Made by a program: the position numbers and the translations under genes. A model generated the notes under the pieces. It was not told the DNA's origin. It saw nothing but the letters and a program-made list of their open reading frames with translations, and ran no database searches. A stretch of 64,000 nt of DNA from Pycnopodia helianthoides. Lineage: Eukaryota > Echinodermata > Asteroidea > Forcipulatida > Asteriidae. Positions 11,866-22,030 of this stretch are shown here, one piece after another. Location: positions 16,416,138 through 16,480,137 of the forward strand of contig CM063252.1 in assembly GCA_032158295.1 (NCBI GenBank), written 5' to 3'. Within the stretch, counting starts at the first letter, position 1, and every line of letters starts with the position of its first letter.

Positions 11866-12089
11866 TTTACTATGATTATTATTTTTTTTAAATTTTTGTT
11901 ACACTTCTTCACTGGCACATCACTACCAAAATAAAAAGTACAAGGGAATAAAAAGATCATTACTGTAACTACAATAACTTAGGCCTACAGTTTATAAAAA
12001 TATGTAAAATTGTTCTAAGAAATCGCCAGTGAGTAGAGCAAGATGGAACAGGTGACCAGCACCTCTACAGAGCCATCCTGCCACAGTTG

Positions 12090-12175
12090 AAGAAGAGGGG
12101 GGGGGGGGGGGTTTGGGGGAAGGGTAAAGGGGGAGGGGGAAAGAGGGAGGGGAGGAAACAAAGTGAAAGAAAGAA
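12090..12175 (+). repeat. G/GA-rich tract
   Basis: A run of about 15 G (12097-12111) followed by purine-rich GGGAGG/GGGGGA sequence. Confidence 0.8.
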
Positions 12176-12860
12176 ATGGACACAAAGAAGGACTCTCAAT
12201 ACCGGCAGCAAGCAAAAACGGCAGTTAGAAACCCAAGAGTAGACGTTCTGACAGATTGAAAAATGGAATACGTTTTTGTGCTCATTTGTGCACACTCTTT
12301 TTGTCATTGTGTACTTTTTCCCTATATAGAAAATTAGTAAAGATCCTTATGAAATTATCAGTTAGTTTTCTTGTAAGAGCGACAATGATTCATGCGGTTC
12401 GCAGAAAGCTCTATGTTCACCGGAGCCATTTCCCGGTTTTGTTAATTTTGATTGCATATTAAAGAAAGGGACGACGCGACTCCGGAAGGATATGATGCAA
12501 TTAATTGGCGTGAAGTTGTGGAGTAATTGCACTCAAGTCTCAAATAGATTGCAGTCAATCGATGTGACTTAAGCCGCGCTGGGGCTGGGAAGGCGATGAG
12601 GTTACCCGGGTAAGGAGAGCATAGCCACGGCATGCTCTTAAGCTGAGGCACGGTGGTAGTAACAGTCTTTTGAACCTTGAGGGCCTATTATACCAAAAGC
12701 CCCCAAAACCGAGGCTGCATTGAAAAGTACACAGTGAATCGGTCTGAAAGATGGGTACTGACTACAGGGAACGTGATCCAGTTGCTGAAGGCATGATTAA
12801 GGTTTGAAGATGATTTCGTGCGTCGAGTTGTCCCCATTACTACAGGCAACCTGTGTTTAG
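12176..12860. other. No gene seen
   Basis: Short frames only; nothing recognised between the G-rich tract and the CTAA array. Confidence 0.4.
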
Positions 12861-13070
12861 CTAAATAACTAACTAACTAACTAACTATGTAAATAAATAA
12901 CTAAATATATAATTGTCTCGTTTCAATTTCATTACTGTATCCATGTGTAACTAACTAAAACAACAACTAACTAACTAACTAACTAACTAAATATATAACT
13001 AACTAACTAACTAACTAAATATATAACTAACTAACTAACTAACTAAATAAATAAATAACTAAATATATCA
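12861..13070 (+). repeat. Compound CTAA/AAAT microsatellite
   Basis: Several CTAA runs separated by AATATATAA spacers. A unique stretch (TTTCAATTTCATTACTGTATCC) occurs at about 12920 and again at about 13079, so a larger unit was duplicated with the array. It is not telomeric TTAGGG. Confidence 0.9.
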
Positions 13071-13282
13071 ATGTATTGTTTCAATTTCATTACTGTATCC
13101 ATGTGTAATGCCTTCATTTATGCATTGAACAAAGCTGTTGGAATATTTCGAAGGAATTATTTATGGTTTGCAAATACTATGGGCTCTTAGAGTTCCGAGC
13201 CGGTTGGTTCAATGTTTGAACTAAAGGGCTCTCAGCTTATCATCAGCATTAACGATAAAACACGATAAAGCATTTGCAATCA

Positions 13283-13287
13283 AACAA

Positions 13288-13321
<34 letters not shown>

Positions 13322-13387
13322 AACAACGACAAAACCAAACAAAAACAACAACAACAACAACACAACGACGACGATGACGACGTCGAC

Positions 13388-13462
<75 letters not shown>

Positions 13463-13490
13463 CAACAACAACAACAGCAAATACACCACC
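13283..13490 (+). repeat. Long AAC microsatellite with ACG/GACGAC interruption
   Basis: AAC units across about 200 bp, interrupted by CAACGACGACGATGACGACG near 13362-13385. Homopeptide frames over it are artefacts. Confidence 0.95.
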
Positions 13491-13536
13491 AACAACAACA
13501 TCAACACATACAACAATCCATTTGAACCCCCATTGC

Positions 13537-13585
13537 TCCAGCATGTTAACTACCGCAATCGTTAACTACCGCAATCGTTAACTAC
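13537..13585 (+). repeat. Three copies of GTTAACTACCGCAATC
   Basis: A 16-bp unit repeated three times head to tail, the third with one change (ACTACTGCAA), just beyond the AAC microsatellite. Confidence 0.8.
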
Positions 13586-14759
13586 TGCAAACAACCTTTC
13601 GCATTGTCTATTTATGGTAAATCTAATTAAAGAGCAGGTTATTAAAAAGTGAATTTTAAATAGACATATGAACGCCAAATTGCAAACAATGTATTTAGAA
13701 TGCATTGTCCTTCCAAGCTTCTGGGAATACAATGCGTAATACAGATAAAGCTATTAGAGCATGCTGTGAATATATATTGCCTTTGCCACGGTCAGCTGAA
13801 CTTCGCTTGGGAAATTGATATTATGTAAAGCAATCCGAATAAAACAACCAGTTGACAAGTGCGTATTCTAAGGATCTCGTGAAGGACAAATGAATAATCA
13901 TAACAAGTACACCACAAAATGACCAATCTTTTCACTTAGTCTTCCCGCCCCGAAGGCCGTTTTAACTCAGAATCTGTTTCTATTTGCAAAGGACTCATTT
14001 TGCCCTGGTTACATCAGGCGTCCCAAAATATCCAGAGGATATTGCTGTTTGACAATTTCTTTCAAATTATTACACCGACATGACTGTCTGGTCACTGGCA
14101 TCCCACAGCCAGCAAATCTCGTTGAATATGTTCTGTATTTTTTTCTCCCCGTTTGAATATGATGAGGTTTTGGTATGGCTTCGTACCCAGGAACAGACAA
14201 TTGACAAGAACTGCGACAGAAATAGGGCCTACATGGACAGTTTAAGAAATAAACGTTGATGGTTTATGTAAAAAAAATATAAAAAAACCTCAACAGTATT
14301 TCTACCATATTTCGCAGGAAATAATGGTAATTAGCAGTTTGCTCAAGCGACCATTTAATTTGCACATCGTTCTTAATGGATGAAACAAACAATATGTTTA
14401 GTTCATGTGTGTTATTCGCTTCAAGGACGCCAACTGCAGCTAATGCATAAAAGATAAAATTCCCGAAGACAATTCCCTTAAGATTATCCACATTGTTTCA
14501 ACTCGTTAGAATATTCCCAGAGACCATTATTACACAGTGCACTCATTGAGCACTGATCATATTAGTATGGCTGCCGTGAAAGCCATTAAATAGCAATAAA
14601 CTGCCAATTCAAGGCTTATCCTGACGCAGTGTGCATGTGGTACGCGTTTTTATTAAGCGGTACCACTCCACAAGATAGCAACACGGTATAATCATATGTA
14701 GTTAAACCATAACCACGTGGCGATATACGCTCCGTACAAACCTTGTTCAGATTGTTTAG
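13586..14759. other. No gene seen
   Basis: The minus-strand frame 14264-14491 starts hydrophobic but opens on GTG; the nearest ATG is in another frame and stops quickly. Confidence 0.4.
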
Positions 14760-15147
14760 TTAAAGGCAGTGGACACTATTGATAATTACTCAAAATAATG
14801 TATTAGCATAAAACCTTACTTGGTAACGAGTAATGGGGAGAGGTTGACAGTATAAAACATTGTGAGAAACGGCTCCCTCTGAAGTGACATAGTTTTCGAG
14901 AAAGAAGTAATTTTCCACGAATTTGATTTCGAGCCCTCAGAATTAGAATTTGAGGTCTCGAAATCAACCATCTGAAAGCACACAACTTCGTGTGACAAGG
15001 GTGTTTTTTTCTTTCATAGTTATCTCGCAACTTCGACGACCAATTGAGCTCAAGTTTTTACAGGTTTGTTATTTTATCCATATGTTGAGATACACCAAGT
15101 GAGAAGACTGGTCTTTGACAATTACCAACAGTGTCCAGTGTCTTTAA
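14760..15147 (+). mobile_element. TTAA element, family C
   Basis: Same ends and order as 10551-10937, with small differences at the central palindrome (GAGCCCTCAGAATTAGAATTTGAGG region), suggesting recent amplification. Confidence 0.85.
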
Positions 15148-15839
15148 AACTGCAACCTTTCAAGACACGGAGAAAGAGAGTTTAGAATCTGCAGGTCTAA
15201 GAATCAAAATGTGGTTTCAGTTACGGCAAAGAGACTGTCGGCCATATTCCGTCAAGGGAACTTCGGGTACGAAACGCACTCAATCTGTTACATAATTTAG
15301 ATCATCAAAGACGCATTCGGTTCTTTTTAAATTATTGAATCGGGTTTTCAAGCGCTAGTACCCGTCATTTATTGATTTTTCCTCCCCAGTGTGCTGTATC
15401 AAACAATGTACCGGTATTTGATTCAGCAAATGTTTGTATTGTCACACATTTGTCTATAATTATAATATTTGTTATCTATATTCTGTTATTGACGCTGTGT
15501 GAACTACTAAACGAAAGTAAATTAAATTGAAAGCATTCTCTAAAATTCACACATTTTCAAATTTGATTTTGAGCTTTACTTCATGCCCGACACCAGAGTT
15601 TTTTCCCATTTCAGGGTGCGTTTTGTGATGAGCATAGCTCACCAGAAGTGTCACCCATTACACAGGCATGATATTTCGTCCTTAGAAAAAGTAGTCAAAT
15701 GTAGTATAATGGTTTAGGCTTTCATTGTTTTTTTTTACGGCTATTTGTTTAATCATAATTTTTTTTGATTTTTCCAAAGGGCAAAAGATTTTTAAAAAAT
15801 CGAAAATTAGACTAACGTAGGAAGAATATCCTGCCTAAA

Positions 15840-16010
15840 TGTAACTAATATTCCTGAAGACGAGCAGAGTACACTGTTCGAAACGTCGAGACCAAACCGG
15901 CTCTTTTCAGAGCCAACACTCCTCCCAAAAGAGATTTTACACATGGTTGTACCCGCAAGTTTACTACTATTTATAGTTATAGTTACTTCTTACCTTCAAC
16001 ACCATGCAAA
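15840..16010 (+). mobile_element. Penelope-like element tail fragment
   Basis: The hammerhead-like motif is followed by CATGGTTGTACCCGCAAGTT and TAGTTACTTC. The same order occurs inverted at 59340-59525, so this is a dispersed element end. No reverse transcriptase or GIY-YIG domain is present. Confidence 0.45.
15853..15893 (+). ncRNA. Hammerhead-like motif of a Penelope-like element
   Basis: CTGAAGA fits the hammerhead core CTGANGA. GAGCAG and CTGTTC can form stem II, followed by GAAACGTC, which holds the conserved GAAA and a GTC cleavage triplet with an almost absent stem III. Stem I is only about 3 bp (TTC/GAG). One extra C at the base of stem II departs from the consensus, so activity is uncertain. 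Short-stem-III hammerheads are known from Penelope-like elements. Confidence 0.45.
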
Positions 16011-17692
16011 GCTTCAAACACAACTTAATATTATCATTCAACTAAGTATAAATAAGAATACGGCAACGGTATTGGTATTAGGTTTTCGAACCGCTCCATT
16101 CGAATCGATTTCAGTATGTTACTCTGAATGCACTAATAATGTGATAAGGCTATATTTTATTGTATATATTATAAGTTACCGGGGTCGATCATGTCTCGAT
16201 CGGTATGTCCACTGAATACACAAACAATCATTGGGATTTTAATCGACATCATTCCGGCATACCCGTCTCGGCCATTGGAGAGACAGCCGAATGACAGCAC
16301 TGTGTCAACAAGAACTGTGCCGGGCGCTAAAGCGATCTGTCTACCCACCAGTTTGGCCTACGCCACGACGGTGTGTCGTCACCCTCCAATTTGTTGTCGG
16401 TTCTAAGGGCTGAATTAAAGCTCTGGGTTTGTTCTGGTGAGTTCGGATGATAATTCAACTTCCCCGCCCCCACGACCCTCTAATTATGTATAATAATTCA
16501 CTGCTAAATGAGTATTGAAACAAGAAAAAAACAATATTATAAAGTGATCACTAACAAAGACAAACTAAAACCAAAGAAGTCCAAACACAGTAAACTAAAA
16601 ATATGCATACACAAAGCTTTCCTTGAAATAACCATAACCTTATAAAACAAATTATGTAACAAATAATAAAATATAACAAAATAATACTCATAAAAGTTAA
16701 ACAAACAAACAAACAAACAAACAAACAATAAATAAATAAATAATTCAATCAATTGCCCAATTATATATTAACAAACAAACAAATAAACAAACACACACAA
16801 ACAAATCAACCAATTTATTCGCCCATGTGGAGAAACGTTTATGCTAATTATGCATCCGTTTAATATTACTTTTGTATGAAGTCAAGGACGCCACAATTAA
16901 AAAAGCAATTTAAAGTTAAAACTCATGGAGGAAAATAATTAAAAAGCTCACTAAAATATAATACCTGAATAAAGAAGTCACTTTGAATAATAGTTGGTTT
17001 ATTTTTTTATGGGTAAATTATTGAATTTTTGTTTGTTCGTGTACTTACGCTAAGTTCGAATAAAAATGTTTTTTTTATACAAAGTTTGACAAGAATGAAA
17101 GTTGAGAATGTGTACGAAAGGGATCAGTGGTTTGCAAGTGATTATCTGTATTAAAGTTGGCGACTTATCGCTTTAATCCATGGGTATTTTATTATGTTGG
17201 TTCGAAATTGTAAATGCACCGACGATTCCTAAAATTGGTTATGTTTTCTAATGCTATATATGGATTATATTGTCATTTTACCTCAATTCTAATTCGTACC
17301 GCGGCAGCAAATGACTTTAGGTACAATAGTGAAGCTCATGAATATTCACATCGTAATTCTAACAAATATGTAAATGCAGTTGCAGTCTCAATTAAAATGT
17401 GCTGTCACGCCGCGTTCCCCCCAAAACTTCGATCTACAAGATAGCCATCAATTGCTCCCAGTGAGCGACGTGCAAAGGATGGCTCGAGGTTGATCGGGAA
17501 AGAATTCCTTTAAAAATCCTTCAAAATTCAACACAAATGTCATGAAACAAATAGGTTTTGATAAATTGAATGTTAAAGCTTATTTCATATTTTCTGTGGT
17601 TTATCATGTTTTTTTTTTCTTTCTTCTTCTTCAGAGACAGATGAAATCATTTCTAACCGATTCATTTTTACAAGGTGACTTGACAATCTTGT
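16011..17692. other. No gene seen; AT-rich, simple repeats
   Basis: AT-rich sequence containing the AAAC microsatellites. Long frames here follow from base composition. Confidence 0.4.
16699..16800 (+). repeat. AAAC/AAAT microsatellites
   Basis: AAAC units at 16699-16727, then AAAT units, then another AAAC run near 16773-16800. Confidence 0.9.
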
Positions 17693-18089
17693 TTAAAGGC
17701 ACAGTGCACGTTTGGTAATGACTGTGAAAGTTAATGGCAATACAAACTTACTTGGTAAGAAGTACAGCAGCGTTGCGTAGTATAATGAATTTTGAAAAAA
17801 AATTTTAACTTCGAAGTACTACGGTTATGGAAAATATGTCACTTTTTATTCCCCAAAATTTGAATCTGAGAAGCGTTTCGTTAGAAACGCTTCTCAGACT
17901 GTGTATTCCTATGGGGAATTTTCTTCCTGCGTGGAAATATTCGCTCCGGTTTTTCGGTGATATCTCAAAAACGCGACCACCTTTTGAAGTGAAATTTTCA
18001 CAGGTTAGTTTTTATTGTATGTACCTACATTTATATAGGATTAACACAATCAGTAGGCTCCAATTACCAAACGTATGTAGCACCTTTAA
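17693..18089 (+). mobile_element. TTAA element, family D, with a long central palindrome
   Basis: Starts TTAAAGGCACAGTGCACGTT and ends ATGTAGCACCTTTAA, with matching inner TTTGGTAA and TTACCAAA. The centre at 17868-17901 is a long palindrome: TCTGAGAAGCGTTTC, four bases, then GAAACGCTTCTCAGA. Only copy of this family seen here. Confidence 0.75.
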
Positions 18090-19063
18090 CCTAAAACAAC
18101 GTGCAATTCAATATTCAATCTAATGCATGTATTTCCCCACAGATTGACAACGATTATAATTGCCCCGTAGTTCTGTACAACATTCAACTGAGCGCTCCAC
18201 ATCAACTTAACACACGGATAAAGTACAACAACAAACAAGATAAAATAATATCGTGGTCACCGCCCGTGTCCCTGTAATTCAAATGAGTTTGTTTAATTGT
18301 GCTTGACGAGTACAAGGTCGAGGGCCGCAATTTGAGGGTTCTGCATTATTTGCCAAATCCAGATCCGCCTTTACAGAACATCCAGACGGGCTATTGGTAC
18401 AAAACCTAAAACAAATGTAGTCGCAATAATATTTGTATATCCTGGAGAGATTTAGGCAGAAAGCCCTCCAAAACAGTTATCTAGGAAAATATTTGTAATT
18501 ATAAATTGACTGGCTTTGGGTATTGAACAAATTTTATATTTTGGTAGAAACAATCCTAGTGTAGTAACAAAACAATTAAATAGTATAATGAAGAGCTTTG
18601 GGCAAAAAAGGCTCCAAAATAAATAATTGCAATCTGACTGGATTTGGGTAATGTTATGAAAACTTAATATTTTACGGTACATGTTCATTTGTGTGAGCCT
18701 ATTATTTTTTTTGGAAGCTTTGGTCCATGCTTTTCCTTGTGATTGTGATCACGATGTTACGCAACACACCTTACATGTCATGGGCGAAATTAGCGGCTTT
18801 ACTGGAGACCAAAGGAAGGCTCGTTCCCCACCGTTCGTAGCCTCGCAAAATGGCGGCTTTGACTTACGGCTAGGGCTTCACCATGATATCCATTCAATAT
18901 TGAAGATGCTGCCGTAGCCGTAGACGATGAAAGCTCAGTCAGGTATTAAACAACCTGGACAGATGCATGCGTCTTACGTGTACGTTTTCACACTTTCATA
19001 AGGGCTGCTTGAGCACAACAAGAAGTTATATAGGCACAAGACTATGTTGCTTACCAGCATAAG
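18090..19063. other. No gene seen
   Basis: Contains two similar stretches (about 18485-18545 and 18620-18680; GACTGGCTTTGGGTA / GACTGGATTTGGGTA) suggesting an old local duplication. Confidence 0.4.
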
Positions 19064-19186
19064 GTTACCAACCAAAATACCATTCCACTTGAACTGTCTT
19101 GATTACTTTCCTGCCCATTCCTGCTTAAAGTTGTAAGGTACAATTTTCTGTTACAAAGCTCTATGAAATTGGTCCCCGATGTTTTG
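19064..19186 (+). repeat. Dispersed repeat ending AGCTCTATGAAATTGG
   Basis: GGTTACCAACCAAAATACC at the left and AAAGCTCTATGAAATTGGTC at the right match the family at 29105-29215. Confidence 0.45.
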
Positions 19187-19362
19187 AGAATTGTGGATAA
19201 CAGACTACTAGAAACATACCGGTTCAAACAGTGAGAATACACACAAATGGCAAAGGGAAAAAGTGAGCACATAAACAAACACAGCAAAGTCCATTGCAAA
19301 ATATTCTTTCGTCGATACTCATTCTACAAGTAATTACCCCCACTTCCTACTCTCTAAACATT

Positions 19363-20165
19363 CAATATCATCCACTGTGGTTTTTGAATGATTATAAAAA
19401 CTATATGCCAGCTTGTGCATATACTCAGTACTACACAGTCAACCCTCCTACTGTCTGACCATTCAATACTATCCACTGGATTGATAGATAAACTATGCCA
19501 GCGTGTGCATACACTCAGTACACAGTCAACCCTCCAACTGTCTGACCATTCAATACTATCCACTGGATTGATAGATAGACTATGCCAGCGTGTGCATATA
19601 CTCAATACACAGTCAACCCTCCTACTGTCTGACCATTCAATATTATCCATTGTTGTTTTGATTGATATATACATTATGCCAGCTTGTGGGTCTACACAAT
19701 ACACAGTCAAACCTCCTAACTGTCTAAACATTATATATCATCCAATGTTGTTTTGAATGACGAATACATTATGCCAGCTTGTGGGTCTACACAAAACACA
19801 GTAAACCCCCTACTGTCTGACCGTTCAATATCGTCCACTGTGGTTTTGAATAAAAGATAAACCATGCCAACTTCTGCATCTACACGGTACACAGTCAACC
19901 CTCCTACTGTCTGACCATTCAATATCGTCCACTGTGGTTTTGAATAATATATAAACCATGTCAACTTCTGCATCTACACGGTACACAGTCAACCCTCCTA
20001 CTGTCTGACCATTCAATATCGTCCACTGTGGTTTTGAATAATAGATAAACCATGCCAACTTCTGCATCTACACGGTACACAGTCAACCCTCCTACTGTCT
20101 GACCACTCAATATCGTCCACTCTGGTTTTGAATAACAGATAAACCATGCCAACTGGTGTATCTAC
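19363..20165 (+). repeat. Minisatellite, 87-96 bp unit, about eight copies
   Basis: ACACAGTC(A)AACCCTCCTACTG recurs at 19433, 19520, 19607, 19701, 19797, 19889, 19983 and 20077. Early units are 87 bp and later ones mostly 92-96 bp, so two unit classes adjoin. Both strands have long open frames because the unit lacks stops, not because it is coding. Confidence 0.9.
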
Positions 20166-21268
20166 AGACTACAGAGCCGTCATTCTGTAGCCTACTGTAG
20201 GTTCCATTGTTCTTTCCGCGTTCTGCAGCCCCCTGTAGGCACACAATGTCTTTTTATGCCATGCAATGTTTCGAAACCTCCGAAGAAGAGTTACGATTTT
20301 AGCTTTCAAAACCGGGCTCTGTTGGCTGTAAGACAGATATGAATCGGCCCTTTGGCCATCAGACAACAAATATTCCATCAAGACACTTATAGGAGCAGTT
20401 CATGTTGCCACTACGTCAGAGCCATTGGTTCTGATCACAAACAATTCACTTCAATCGCCTAGGGGCGCCCTCTCGGGGTGTTTTCTCGCTACCCTACTCT
20501 CCCCAAAAGGTAAACACACACACGCACAAAAAGCATCTTCACCGCATCCTCAACGTTGATCACATGAAATCACTTGGAATGTGACCACCATTTTTTTTTT
20601 ATATCAGGGTTCCAAGATAAATCCCTGCGGGTGGTTGTTGTACGCCGGTCTTGGGCGATTTTCCACCCCTGCCGTTTACCCAAGCGTTGAACCCTCAACG
20701 CGGCGTAACACTTCAGCAGTACCATGTGTTGTCATACTCGTTCTTCCCTCCAGACGGATTCCTACATTTCAGTTTCGTGTTTCGAAATTTTCTGAGACAG
20801 TGGCATTATGTCAATGTAAAAAAACCTGCATTCCTGAACATGCAACGAGCAATAGAGAAGCTGACGGGGCCAATAAAATACAGAGCAGGCGCTGAATCGG
20901 TTTACAGACATTTGAATCGTCATGCAATAAAGCTTGTTGGCTTAAAAAAAATGAAGGTCATCAATTTGCAAGTAATGATTTACTCTCATGAGCATGCAGA
21001 GATCAGTAAAATAACCTTAATTTGTAGTATCTGTAAAACGACAACGGGAAGAAATGACCACACGTAAACTAACCCTCGATTACAATATGATGCCTACAAT
21101 ATTTGGTTGTTGAGATGAAAACGAAATGAGTTTTTGCTTTTATACCGTGACATTATGCGCTTCGGTGTGTTCAACGCACGCACCCCGTTTACATTGCTTG
21201 TGTTTGTATTTGATATCTACATCGTACTGGCAAACACGAAGCAACTAAAGTACGTGCATTTTGAAATA
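20166..21268. other. No gene confirmed; overlapping unassigned frames
   Basis: Frames of about 100 and 138 codons (20581-20895, 20651-21067) overlap in different phases. The longer one opens on TTG. No family is recognised. Confidence 0.35.
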
Positions 21269-21661
21269 TTAAAGGAACATTACAGAATTGGTAAGAAAAA
21301 ACTTGTAAAATATACTTTTCGGTCACAGATTTACATAAAACTTACACGGTCTAATGATGATGATAGTAGAAAACATCACTTGAAATATTTCTGTCTGAAA
21401 TGCCATATTTGATGAGAAATGAATAAACTAATTTTCCGATTGGAGTTTATCGCTCAGTGAGCGTTTTATTCATTTGTTGAATCTATATGATTTCATGCAA
21501 ATGTGTAATCGGTTTTTCACTGTTTTCTCGTGACCCAGACGGCCGATCGATCTCAAACTTCTACAGGTTTGTCAGTTTATGTATATGGTGGATTGCATCA
21601 AGTGCTTACACTGCCAACAACTGTTTTTGTAGCAAAACAAAATTCTGTAATGTTCCTTTAA
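21269..21661 (+). mobile_element. TTAA element, family A
   Basis: Full-length copy with both ends and the CGCTCAGTGAGCG centre. The open frame seen across it is element sequence. Confidence 0.9.
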
Positions 21662-21844
21662 AACAAATCATCGGTCTTTTGGGGTTACGGTGTACGAGAT
21701 TTCCACACAAATCCAAGTTGGAAAAAAAGGAACATCTGAACAAGTTTTGAGATGTGCCCCCTCTACTTCATATCAAAATGCTAATAAAAAAATGTATTCC
21801 CCATAACATATATTGTTTTGTACCATTGAGCTACATCTGTAACA

Positions 21845-22030
21845 TGGTCCAGGCCTGATACTTCACGGAGGCAACGGAGACAGTTGCCTCAGTTGCCCCT
21901 GGTCGTCGCCTTGGTTTTGATGGTGCCTTCTGAAATGTTCCATTACAAGTTTACAACTTCCTCATCTAGGTGCCCTTTCCCAAGGAGAGAACGCCTTTGG
22001 CGACGTTGCCTTATCCAAAACGAAGCACCG
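21845..22030 (+). repeat. Dispersed repeat (CACGGAGGCAAC family)
   Basis: TTCACGGAGGCAACGGAGAC, TTGCCTCAGTTGCCCC and ACAACTTCCTCATC match 10260-10430 in the opposite orientation. Confidence 0.5.

Noticed and set aside
12861..13070. Interstitial telomere repeat
   Set aside because: The unit is CTAA (TTAG), not TTAGGG, with AAAT spacers.
13274..13565. Long homopeptide frames (Asn, Thr, Gln, Cys, Val)
   Set aside because: Artefacts of the AAC microsatellite.
14264..14491. Hydrophobic-start minus-strand frame
   Set aside because: Opens on GTG; the adjacent ATG is in another frame and stops after about 17 codons.
19354..20152. Overlapping frames of 80-125 codons with internal repeats
   Set aside because: They follow the minisatellite on both strands; the unit length varies and is mostly not a multiple of three.
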